This document shows, one piece after another, positions 42,153-51,136 of a stretch of 64,000 nucleotides of DNA (position 1 is the stretch's first letter; each line of letters starts with the position of its first letter). The DNA comes from Selaginella moellendorffii. Its lineage: Eukaryota > Streptophyta > Lycopodiopsida > Selaginellales > Selaginellaceae. The stretch spans positions 1,285,923 to 1,349,922 of the forward strand of contig NW_003314295.1 in NCBI RefSeq assembly GCF_000143415.4, given 5' to 3'. A program made the position numbers and the translations under genes. The notes under the pieces are model-generated. The model did no database searches. It saw only the letters and a list, made by a program, of their open reading frames with translations, and was not told the origin of the DNA.

Positions 42153-42580
42153 TATGGTACGAAATGCCAAAGTTGGTGACCAAAATTCACAGTATTATTA
42201 ACACAAGCATTGTGAATATGGTGGAAGGCACTTTCAGGCTCCCCAGCACATATGACAAGGTTCTTTGGCTGTGAGCTTGAGGCACAATCTAGTTTCAACG
42301 ACAAAACCAGCACTTCTATTGTAGACAAAATGATAAATCTTAAGTGTGCACTGCATGTGGATCTCCTCATCAGCAAGGTGATGAAGAAGTTTTATACTCA
42401 GAGCGACAGCGTTGGGAAAGACAAGAGGGTTGCCAAAGTGTTTTTAAGGAGCCAAAGCAGCAAGAACAGAAACTGACAGAGATGATGATCATATTGAATG
42501 ACAGACTGATGAATCTCCAGAAGAGTGTCTGAGAGAGCAACTTACTGTAGCTGCACATTTATGATTCTTCCTTGATTCGT
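42153..42580 (+). pseudogene. eIF5 N-domain pseudogene, inverted relative to its parent
   Basis: Plus-strand sequence reads MPKLVTKIH, then after frame changes TSIVNMVE, FFGCELEAQSSFNDKTSTSI, DKMINLKCA and GKDKRVAKVFLRSQSSKNRN. Stops occur (WL*, NRN*) and the segment carrying most of the zinc finger is deleted. It is a decayed copy of the minus-strand gene at 37627-38315. Confidence 0.88.
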
Positions 42581-43816
42581 AATGCTGACCTTCTAGATGT
42601 TCATTTGCAAGCCTAGTGACATTTGTATGTTGCTGAACGACTACACAATTGAACTTGATTCTGGAGGAAAAATCTTACGTCACAAAGCTCAAGTTTCTCA
42701 TGCTCCATCTCCTTGCTTTCCAGGATATAATCAGCCAACCTCAAGCCACATTATTCCATTCCACCAAGCTCCACCGTTTATTCCTGGGCCACCTTCAAGT
42801 CATATTTCCCCAATTTCTCACATTCCATTTGCTAGTTCACCACTATTTCATTTTCCGCCTTCTTGTCCTCTTGGCACCTGGTGGCCCTTTCCTGGTTCTC
42901 ATTTCAGGCCAAAAGAACATTGTAAATCTGCTTACCGCGGAGAGTATTGTCGATGAGTTTATCCATTTCTTGTCTTCGTCTACAGCCGTTTGATCAGGTT
43001 GAGAATCCGAACACGACTATATCAATAATTTTATACTCGTCTCTCGAAACATGGACCTATGCCCCATTCAAGTCCAAGAGGAAAAGTCGCTGCTTCCCTC
43101 CGTGTAGTCACTGTGCCGTAACTCTTTCAAAGCTAATCAAACTATTGTTCCGTCTCCAGAAGAAATAAAACTGTGTGACCTGGTCCGATGAAGCTTCAAC
43201 TTCAGTGCAACAGTGGATCAGCTGTGCCAAAACCAAACAGCATCCTGCTTGCAAGAAACAAGGTACAGAGCTATTTGCCCTTTCCTTCTTTTCGCTTTGT
43301 CGTGGAGCATGCAAGATCAACGCAGGAGAACAAAAATCTAGATTGGAGGGTTGGCGATTTTCGTACATTTGTGCTTGCCTTTTCAAGGAAGACAAGAGAA
43401 AGCGATTTTGTTATGTATCGTGTTTTCAAAAGCAGCAGCAGTGCCCCCATTGAACAACAACTTGCATAATCTCGGCCCCAGAAAAATCCTGGAACGATAT
43501 TATCTAGCACGGTTTCTAACTTAGAGGCGTTCACTTAGCCCAGGAGCTACCATTCCCAAGTGATCTGGAGAGGAAACAATCTTGACCGCCATCGAAGTTT
43601 GTGGTCTCATGCCTCCAGCTGGTCGCTTATGTCAATATATATGGCAAAATGTGGCGTCATTAAAACGAAAGGGATGTAGTCTTGGCGGACTGGACTTTTA
43701 GCACTTCTTCCAGGTCAGCATGTGACACGATCTCTACGTAGTGGAGAAGAAAAAGTGGAAAAGACCGGGATCGAACTCTAAGTTTGATCATGCTCTCGAG
43801 AGTTTTTCTCCTAAGA
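42581..43816. other. Intergenic, short unassigned ORFs
   Basis: ORFs at 42649-42993 and 43175-43469 have no recognised motif. Near 43590-43670 'gtcgcttatgtcaatatatatggcaaaatgtggcgt' recalls the PPR phrase VNMYGKCG, so part may be PPR debris. No gene is supported. Confidence 0.4.
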
Positions 43817-44944
43817 TCACTGTAAGTAGCCCAGAACATCGAGCAAGCCCTCTGATTCCAGCAAGGGCACCTCTAGAAAGTCTAGGCTAAGCAGGGCTTG
43901 ATCTTGCATCAGCGCGCTCATCCCGTCGTCATCGCTGCTGTCCAAGGCGTTGAGATTGTCACTGTTGTTGCTGATGTTGTTACTGTTCAAGTCCTCGTCC
44001 GCTGCGAAGCCATAGCTCTCATGGCCCAAGTCTTCTTGGCGCTGATTATAGCGTTCTAGATTGTGAGCAAGATCGATATAACTCATTGACATGAACTTTG
44101 GATCATCTTGTTGTTGTTGTTGTTGATGATGGTGATGTTGTTGGAGCTGATCATGGTCAACTTGAACGGATCCGGGCTCTTGCAGATCCGCATTCACGAC
44201 CTCGATGCTCCAGGAAGTGTGGGCACCAATGCCGGGCTTGATCGAGAGACTGCTAGTAGATGATGCCTCGGAGTTGAGGCTGCAATCAGTTTCGGGCGAC
44301 GGGAAGGCGGAGAAGGACGAGGTGAAAGATGTGTTGCGGCTGAAGAAGCTGGTGTGTGTGTTCTTGTGTGTTGCAGGCGATTTGATTGTCGACGAATTAT
44401 AGTGGAGTAGTGGCTTGTGGTTCTTGGGGTCGATCCCCATGCCCAAGAGCCTCTTGCTCAGGTGGAAGTTCCAGTAGTTTTTAATCTCGTTGTCGCTCCG
44501 GCCGGGAACTCGACCAGCAATGATGGACCATCTACAAACGAATTCGATCATTGGTCAGACAAGAACTTGATGATTGATCAAGCTTTGTTTATACCTGTTG
44601 CCAAGAAGAGAGTGCAGCCTGATGATGAGATCTGTCTCGTCCTCGGAGAATTTGCCTCGCTTGATATCCGGCCTCAAATAATTGAGCCATCTCAACCGGC
44701 AGCTCTTGCCGCATCTCAGCAATCCTATCGAAAGACAAAAGTTAAGTACTTTGGAATTGGATAGAACAGAAATCTCAGAAGTTCTTTTTGCGTTTGATTT
44801 ACCAGCTGCTTTGGGGACTTTCCTCCAGTTGCCTTTGTCGCCCTGGCGCTTGATATACTCCGTGAGGAGCGCGTCCTCCTCGGGCGTCCATGGCCCCCTG
44901 TTGAAATACGCATTGCTGCAGCAAGTGCAAGGCCCTCTTCCCAT
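43817..44944 (-). CDS. R2R3-MYB transcription factor
   Basis: Exons 44944-44803, 44724-44595 and 44532-43817. R2: [20 protein letters not shown] with [31 protein letters not shown]3: [46 protein letters not shown]. Introns fall at the usual R2R3 sites. R3 carries a near-match to the bHLH-interaction motif [DE]Lx2[RK]x3Lx6Lx3R ([20 protein letters not shown], with Ile for the last Leu). The C-terminal half is Ser-, Gln/His- and Asp/Asn-rich, consistent with an activator, and ends in an acidic leucine-rich motif ([20 protein letters not shown]). The N-terminus [14 protein letters not shown] is a bit unusual. Confidence 0.95.
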
Positions 44945-46273
44945 ATCGATCCCCTCGCTCGATCTTTTGGATCCAATTCGCAGATCTAGTGCGACTTTCT
45001 TTCCTTCACCTGATGATCTTGGCTAGATGCTTCTCTCCAGACATAGTAATGTCTTCTCGAGCTTATAGTACAAAGGATTCATACAAGACACATGAAGAGA
45101 TCTTTAAGGACACTACGGGGGAGAGAAACAGGGTTCGCCTTTGAATGCACTTATACCCGGAGCTTGCACCCTCGTGGGAAACTGCCGACTCCCCAGCATC
45201 CTGGAAGTGACACTCATGGAAATTGCCCGGCTCGTGCCTATACGACCCGGCTTCAATACAAATTCTAGGTTGTCGGTATTTTTTAATCCACGTGTCGCAG
45301 GGTGGCATGGCATCAAATTGGAGCATCAATCAGGCAGCAATACATGGCTCACTCTTCTCGAGAGGAAGAAGAAGATCTTTCGCTTGGGAGCTTGTCATTG
45401 AAGCATAAAAAGGGAAGACTCGATTTATTTTACACGTCAAAGTCGCGATTGCCGGTGGTCATGAGACGTTTAGGGGCTGTAACAGAGGTTTGCCCGGTCA
45501 GTGTTGGCATGCTCTTTGTCCTTATGACCAGATTTTTCTCGCAATTTTCCCATCACGTGGACACGAGGAAAACTTGACGGAAATTGATAATTTAGGTAAT
45601 TGACAAATCGACAAAAAGAGAAGCGAATTCAAAAAGGATCGAGTGGAATATTCTGTTCTTGGCGGGCGTTTTTGTTTTCTATCACTACTTTGTAGACGCA
45701 CTTGGACGTTTGCTAAATGCAATTTTTTCTTCCCCTAGCACGGCTCGTCAAAGATTCCAAGATTCCAGAAATTGACCGAGCGCCCAAACACGAGTTTATG
45801 AACATTTTGTGCCAGGATGATGACGTGTCAAAATACACCTCCGAACGACGTAACACCACCCGATTCTTCTTTCTCGGCTCGAATTGGCCGTGAGGTTGTG
45901 CGCGGACGCACAGATCAATCAGGTTTTCTCGCCTTTGATCGAGCATGGATTAGCTGCCGATCAAGAATTCTGGCTGTCGCCTGTTAGGCGGTAGAGAGCG
46001 CGCAGTGCTAAGCCTTGAATCTCTCCTCTCTAATAGAGACCTCTATCCTCCTTTTGTGCCCGATCATGGGCCTTGGAAATACAATTGGATGTGTCGGGAG
46101 CTGCAAATCCGTGGCAGTGACAGAGGGAGTGTTGCCACGATCCACCCGAGAAGTTAAACGCACTTTCAATCCAGTGGCAACTACCTTGCTTGCCAAGTCC
46201 CCAGTTTTCGGAAGGTATATTCTAACACGTCATCGTCCTACGTGGTCCCACGTGGCACAGGATGATACCGCCG
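44945..46273. other. Intergenic, upstream of the MYB gene; no gene seen
   Basis: 1.3 kb between two minus-strand genes. Short ORFs at 45063-45577 and 46015-46320 have no motifs. The right end carries an ACGT-core cluster. Confidence 0.5.
46226..46255. promoter_or_regulatory. Cluster of three ACGT-core (G-box/ABRE-like) sites
   Basis: CACGTCA at 46226-46232, TACGTGG at 46239-46245 and CCACGTGG at 46248-46255 lie within 30 bp. ABRE-type elements that bind bZIP factors often come in such pairs. The cluster is 3' of the receptor kinase and about 1.3 kb upstream of the MYB gene. Confidence 0.4.
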
Positions 46274-48208
46274 TCACCATCCGGCCGTGGCGTACCTGGG
46301 CCGATCTGGGAGCGAGCTAGGCAGCTCCATATCTCCCTGGAGCATCGCGAGCGCGTGGCCAATCCCGATCCTCACGCCCACCAGCGGGTGAGCGCACAGC
46401 AGCGCCACCACCACGAACCTCTCCATGACGCTCCACGGCCCCGCGTTTCTCACCCTCTCGTCCACCACCTCGATGCTCTGGCCGCGCCGGACCAGCTCCC
46501 ACGCCCAGTCCGCTACGTGAACCTGTTCGTCCCTGGCGCTGGCAACTTCTCCCTCCAGTTTTTCTCGCGAGCTTCTCGCCTCGGGTGCGTGAAACATCGG
46601 CCTTCGCCCGCTGAGCAGCAGCAGCATCACCATCCCGAACCCGTAAACGTCCGACTTTGGCGTCAGGTGGCCGTAGAGAGCGTACTCCGGTGCCACGAAG
46701 AATGGCGTCCCGGCCACCGAGGTGGCGCTTTTCCGTGGTGGTGTGTCTGCTGGGGCCGGGACTCCGGCCGCTGGTACCGCTTTCACCAGGCCAAAGTCGG
46801 CCAGCCGCGCGTTGAGGCCCGAGTCGAGTAGGATGTTGCTCGGTTTTATGTCCCGGTGGATGACCCCTGGCTGCAGCTCGTTGTGGAGGTAATTGATCGC
46901 GATGGCAATGTCCACGGCGACCTTCCTTCGCAGCGGCCACGACAAGAACCTGCTGCCAAAGAGCGCGTTGTCGAGGTTGCCGTTTGGCATGTAGTCGTAG
47001 ACGACCATGATCCTGCTCTGCTGGTTCAGGAGTAGCCCCTGCTTCGCGTCGGAGATCGCACAGCCCCGCAGCTGCACCAGCGTTTTGTGCTTAAAGCTGT
47101 TGACGAGTTTCATCTGCTCCAGGAATTTCTTCTCGTCGTCGTCGTAAAAGTCGTGCAGGCAGCTCTGTTTCATGACCTTGACGGCAACCTCACCTCGTCT
47201 CCGGAGAACACCCCTGTATACTCGGCCAGAGGCTCCCTCCCCGACCAACTTACTGTGCGAGAAATTGTTGGTAGCCGCTTTCAGATCCTTCGCCTTGAAA
47301 ACCACCAGCCCGGTATTTGGCAAAAGGTTTGCGAGCTTCAAACCGTTGCTGGCGGTGTAGGTTGGTCCGAGCTCTGATAAAAGAACGTCCTCCATTGCCC
47401 TGTTCTTGGTGTACAACTTCCAAATGATGCCACCTATAACGATCAGGAAAACCACGCTTGCTCCAGTAAGCACCACCGGCAAGACTATTCTCAAACTGCG
47501 GCTTGAAGAGCCGCCTGTGGCAAGCGTGCCGGCGATGTTTATCCCCAGCAAGCACTCCACTGTCGAAGGTTCCGATGGACCTCGATCGTTTATCACCCCT
47601 GCTGCGTAAAGGACTGTGAAGTACAGGCACTCCAGTCGACCCGGAGAAATGCTGTTCAGCGTCCTCACCACCTCTTCCGCATCGGCTACGCAGCTCTGGC
47701 AAGCAGCACCACTGGATAAATCCCCACGGCACGAAATGTCCATGGGAGTCTGTCCCACTACTCTGTCCCAGTCGGCCGTCGTGGTTATCCCAGCACAGAG
47801 ATCCGGACTTTGAATGAAGCGCGATGGACTTTCATATGGGACTGGGAAGCAGGTGCTCACGAAGTTCTGCTGCACATTGTTTATCGTAAGGTTGGATTGG
47901 AAGTCGGCTAAGCAGGCAGTTGCGGTGGCGTTGTCCCTGAACTCAAATCCACCTGTAGTCTTGAGATTCTCGGCTAGAGCGATACCCAATGAGTTGAGCA
48001 GAGCGGAGCAGCAGACGGTCACGTTGGTCTGGAGGTTGGTCTGATCGCACGAACGCAGAGTCGACGGGAATTTGCTGAGATAGTCGAATCCCACGGGGCA
48101 AGAGGCCTGAGCTGCAGCAGCAGCTATAAACATCGTCGCTGTCACCATAACTAAGGCCGCTACTGGTTGAAAGAACTTACATGCTCGACGATCCCTTCTC
48201 AACGCCAT
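46274..48208 (-). CDS. Receptor-like kinase with SPARK-type extracellular domain
   Basis: Plasma-membrane receptor kinase, intronless, about 644 residues from the ATG at 48208 (the longer frame begins with TTG). Signal peptide: VAALVMVTATMFIAAAAAQA. The Cys-rich ectodomain (CPVGFDYLSKFPSTLRSCDQ, VCCSALLNSLGIALAE, CLADFQSNL, CQSCVADAEEVVR, ECLYFTVLYAAGV) matches my recollection of the SPARK domain of At1g11050- and ARK-type kinases. One TM segment (IVLPVVLTGASVVFLIVIGG) precedes the kinase: LVGEGASGRVYRG, VAVKVMKQ, HRDIKPSNILLD, ADFGLVK and APEYALYGHLTPKSDVYGFG, all catalytic residues present. Kinase activity is therefore likely. The ligand is unknown. Confidence 0.9.
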   Translation of the reverse strand: MALRRDRRACKFFQPVAALVMVTATMFIAAAAAQASCPVGFDYLSKFPSTLRSCDQTNLQTNVTVCCSALLNSLGIALAENLKTTGGFEFRDNATATACLADFQSNLTINNVQQNFVSTCFPVPYESPSRFIQSPDLCAGITTTADWDRVVGQTPMDISCRGDLSSGAACQSCVADAEEVVRTLNSISPGRLECLYFTVLYAAGVINDRGPSEPSTVECLLGINIAGTLATGGSSSRSLRIVLPVVLTGASVVFLIVIGGIIWKLYTKNRAMEDVLLSELGPTYTASNGLKLANLLPNTGLVVFKAKDLKAATNNFSHSKLVGEGASGRVYRGVLRRRGEVAVKVMKQSCLHDFYDDDEKKFLEQMKLVNSFKHKTLVQLRGCAISDAKQGLLLNQQSRIMVVYDYMPNGNLDNALFGSRFLSWPLRRKVAVDIAIAINYLHNELQPGVIHRDIKPSNILLDSGLNARLADFGLVKAVPAAGVPAPADTPPRKSATSVAGTPFFVAPEYALYGHLTPKSDVYGFGMVMLLLLSGRRPMFHAPEARSSREKLEGEVASARDEQVHVADWAWELVRRGQSIEVVDERVRNAGPWSVMERFVVVALLCAHPLVGVRIGIGHALAMLQGDMELPSSLPDRPRYATAGW

Positions 48209-48495
48209 CACCAGGCAAACACAGAAGCAAGAATATGCTTGTATATGCTCGCTGCCTAGTTGAATAGAGAGGTGAGAAAGACGTATCCAAGGGAACAAAA
48301 TAGCTCACCAAGTTTGAATAAAAAAACTCGGTTTGCGTAAATTACAAACAAAACTCCACGAGCTTTTGGTGATTCGCCATCCAAACACGAAAGCGACGCT
48401 CCACAGTGCGCGTCCTGCCAAGAAAGCAGAAAGTAGATTGAGTTCACGTTTCAAAATGATCGTTTTGGAACTCACCAAATTGTCGCCTCTGTGCC

Positions 48496-50973
48496 TCAGA
48501 TAGATTCGACTTGGACCGTCAAATCTGTGATCCCAGCTTTGTTGAGCAGCCGTGCAACTTTGTCTCGAACTCCATTTTTGTCAGCCGTGTAAGCGTGCAA
48601 GTGCAAGCTTCCTACGATTTCGCTGTTTGTGCAGCTCCACACGTGCATCCGCTCGAATCCAGCAACACCTTCGACGTGCCGGATCCGCTCCAGCGCCTCG
48701 TGCAGCCGTTTCTCAACCGATCTGGGTGTTCTTTGCAGCAAGATCTCCGCGGAGTTAGTCAGCAACGGGACCGCGGAGACGATGATCATGGCCGAGATGA
48801 AAATGGAGCACGCTGGATCCGTGAGCATCCATCCCTTGTACTGTATCAAGACGGTAGAGATCACCACCCCGACGCTGCCCAGTGTGTCCGCTAGGACGTG
48901 CAAGAAAATCCCCCGCATGTTGTGATCAATGTGGTGGTGGTGATGGTGGTGATGATGGTCATGCTCGTTCTCGTGCTGCTCGTCCTCCTCTTTGCGATGG
49001 TCATGCTGGTGATGACCGTCGAGGTGATTGTGGACGTGGTTCGCTTGGTGGCGATGGTGGTGGTGGTGGTGGCTGCAAGTTTCTTCATGTCTGCTTTGAT
49101 CTGGAGTCTCACTGCCCGGAGAGTGTTGCTTATGCCCGTCTTCGTGGTTGTGGTCATCGTGCGAATGATGGCTAGAATGGTGCTCGTGACCCGTGTCAGT
49201 CGAGTGTTGGTGTTCCTGATGATGTTCTTGAGAAGAATCCAAATGATGATAATGGTGCTCCTCCTCCACCTCGAGTTTGATGCTCAACTCTCTGCTCAGC
49301 TTTTTCTGACTGTGTCCATGATCACATTGATGCTGCCCGTGAGAATGGGGATGATGTGCGTGGTGGTGCTCGTCGTGAAAGAAAACGAGCCCCACGAGGT
49401 TCACGAGCAATCCTCCAACAGAAACCAGCAACAGCTTCTCCGTAGAAATCTCTGGAGGGTCCAGAATTCGTTCGATGGACTCGAGCACTATAAGGGAGCC
49501 GACCAGCACCAGCAGCACGGCGTTCGCGTAGCCCGACAGAACTTCGAAACGGCCATACCCGTAGCCGAAGACTGCGTTTGGCTGAAGCTTGGAAATGTAC
49601 GAGGCATACAGCCCGATGCCCAGTGCTGCGCAGTCGAAGAGCATATGACAGGCGTCGGAGACGAGTCCCAAACTGTTGCTCATAAAACCCGAGACGAATT
49701 CCACCACCATAAAAGTCGCGTTCATGGCCAGGAAAAACGCGATCTTCCTCGACTTTCGATCAGCTGCAATGTACCGAAGCGGGCCCTTGACGAAAGACTC
49801 CGAGGCCTCCTTTTCTGCGATGGAATCCCACGTAAAAGAGGGGCTGGTCCCAGAGGATTCCCGCACAGCAAAGAAGAAGATGGCCGAGCATGCGAGGAAT
49901 CCCAGCGGAGAAATATCCAGCCCGAACACAAGCTCCAGTAGACACGCGCAGGAAAAGGTGATGAACAAGTGCCTGGAAGTCCCTGCCGGCATTTGCAGCC
50001 TGTCCTCGAAGTAAAAGTCTCCCATGATCGATCGAGCAAGTCCGAGAACCAGCATGCTACCCGCCGGCCACAAAGCGGAAGCGTGTGCCACGAAGAAACT
50101 CTCGAGCTGGAGGAGTGCCAGAGGAAGAATGAGCAGCGTAGCGCAGATGCTAGACAGGCCATGAACACGTTTCTTGGTGATCATCCGGAGGGACGTCCGG
50201 GTTGACACGAGTTGGACGACGTAGCTCAGCAAGCCGGATAAGATTGGTATCCAAACTGGCCTGTTTCCACAGCTTGATCGGGACGTCTCTGCCGCTGCCA
50301 CCTTTCCACTGCTTGGCGGCATCAAAATCCTCAGCCTGTCCTTGATCGCCAAAGGCGAGCACGATTCCACTGTCCAGCCTTGTGATAGTAGAACAAGCCC
50401 GAGAACTGTGAGCAAAACACCACGTAGTGTTTTTCTCTTTGCGTTCTTCCCGAGAACCAATCTGCCTAGCACGGACCCCGCATAGTGACCAAGAATCGCT
50501 ATCAGCGGCCCACACGATCGCACCGCTTCCAGCTTGAGGAAGACCGAGAGTGCGAGGAGCAATCCATTGGCAGCGAGAAGAATCCACTGCGACGTAGCTA
50601 TGGACGAGCGTCGCAGGGTCCGCGCTTGCTTCTCTTGGAGGAGCGCGAAGCTGATGGAGGAGGCGAGCAAGACGAGGAATGTGAAGATCACGGTGGTGGA
50701 GGGCGACGAGGACGAAGAATGCGCTGAGAGCCACGAGTGAGCGACGTAGAGAGGCAGAGTGTGGAAGACGAGTAGCAAGAACCAGGCGGGGGCTTCCGGC
50801 GGCCTAGGGCGGGGGCGAGGCGTGGGAGAAGGCGATGGAAACGACGATGGAGGGAATGGCGATGGGGAGGGCGAGAACACCGAATGGCTGAAGGACACAG
50901 ATCGAGTAGCGCGCGGAGGTACCTTGAGAGGCGCCACTGGAGGACGATCCTGTTGGCGCTGAGGCTCCTCCAT
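48496..50973 (-). CDS. MTP12: MTP12-type cation diffusion facilitator (Zn transporter, ZnT5-like)
   Basis: Large Golgi/secretory-pathway zinc/proton antiporter subunit; in known plants MTP12 pairs with MTP5. Intronless, 825 residues. A Pro/Ser-rich cytosolic start is followed by about eight extra N-terminal membrane segments, as in ZnT5/Msc2, and then the CDF core. Metal-site residues are seen in TM2 (SNSLGLVSDACHMLFDCAAL, HxxxD) and TM5 (IFLHVLADTLGSVGVVIS, HxxxD). Between them is a very long His/Asp/Glu-rich loop (about residues 540-680) with runs such as HDHHHHHHHHHID. The C-terminal domain ends with ITDLTVQVESI. Divergent from the next gene, 163 bp apart. Confidence 0.93.
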   Translation of the reverse strand: MEEPQRQQDRPPVAPLKVPPRATRSVSFSHSVFSPSPSPFPPSSFPSPSPTPRPRPRPPEAPAWFLLLVFHTLPLYVAHSWLSAHSSSSSPSTTVIFTFLVLLASSISFALLQEKQARTLRRSSIATSQWILLAANGLLLALSVFLKLEAVRSCGPLIAILGHYAGSVLGRLVLGKNAKRKTLRGVLLTVLGLVLLSQGWTVESCSPLAIKDRLRILMPPSSGKVAAAETSRSSCGNRPVWIPILSGLLSYVVQLVSTRTSLRMITKKRVHGLSSICATLLILPLALLQLESFFVAHASALWPAGSMLVLGLARSIMGDFYFEDRLQMPAGTSRHLFITFSCACLLELVFGLDISPLGFLACSAIFFFAVRESSGTSPSFTWDSIAEKEASESFVKGPLRYIAADRKSRKIAFFLAMNATFMVVEFVSGFMSNSLGLVSDACHMLFDCAALGIGLYASYISKLQPNAVFGYGYGRFEVLSGYANAVLLVLVGSLIVLESIERILDPPEISTEKLLLVSVGGLLVNLVGLVFFHDEHHHAHHPHSHGQHQCDHGHSQKKLSRELSIKLEVEEEHHYHHLDSSQEHHQEHQHSTDTGHEHHSSHHSHDDHNHEDGHKQHSPGSETPDQSRHEETCSHHHHHHRHQANHVHNHLDGHHQHDHRKEEDEQHENEHDHHHHHHHHHIDHNMRGIFLHVLADTLGSVGVVISTVLIQYKGWMLTDPACSIFISAMIIVSAVPLLTNSAEILLQRTPRSVEKRLHEALERIRHVEGVAGFERMHVWSCTNSEIVGSLHLHAYTADKNGVRDKVARLLNKAGITDLTVQVESI

Positions 50974-51136
50974 GGCGAAATCCCTGGATCAAGACCGAAA
51001 TATCAATGATCTTGGCGCTGCGTAATCGAGATCGCGCGCTCAGGAGGCCGCATTGGAGGGATCCGGTGCCATACTCCCTCCCCTGTCGCAAGACTAGGGT
51101 TAGGGTTTATGCTGGGTCAACAAGGCGAGCGAGGGA
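50974..51136. promoter_or_regulatory. Bidirectional promoter with a double telomere-like repeat
   Basis: 163 bp between divergent starts. TAGGGTTAGGGTTTA at 51095-51109 contains two plant telo-box units in a row, placed 28 bp before the plus-strand ATG. Confidence 0.5.

Noticed and set aside
43175-43469. Two overlapping plus-strand ORFs of about 93 residues
   Set aside because: No start context, motif or splice pattern; sits in debris of the duplicated region.
45063-45577. ORFs on both strands in the MYB upstream region
   Set aside because: Short, no known motif and no conserved codon pattern.
48898-49941. Plus-strand ORF (347 residues) with Val/Met-rich runs opposite MTP12
   Set aside because: Antisense of the His-rich loop (CAT/CAC runs read as Met/Val); not a membrane protein.
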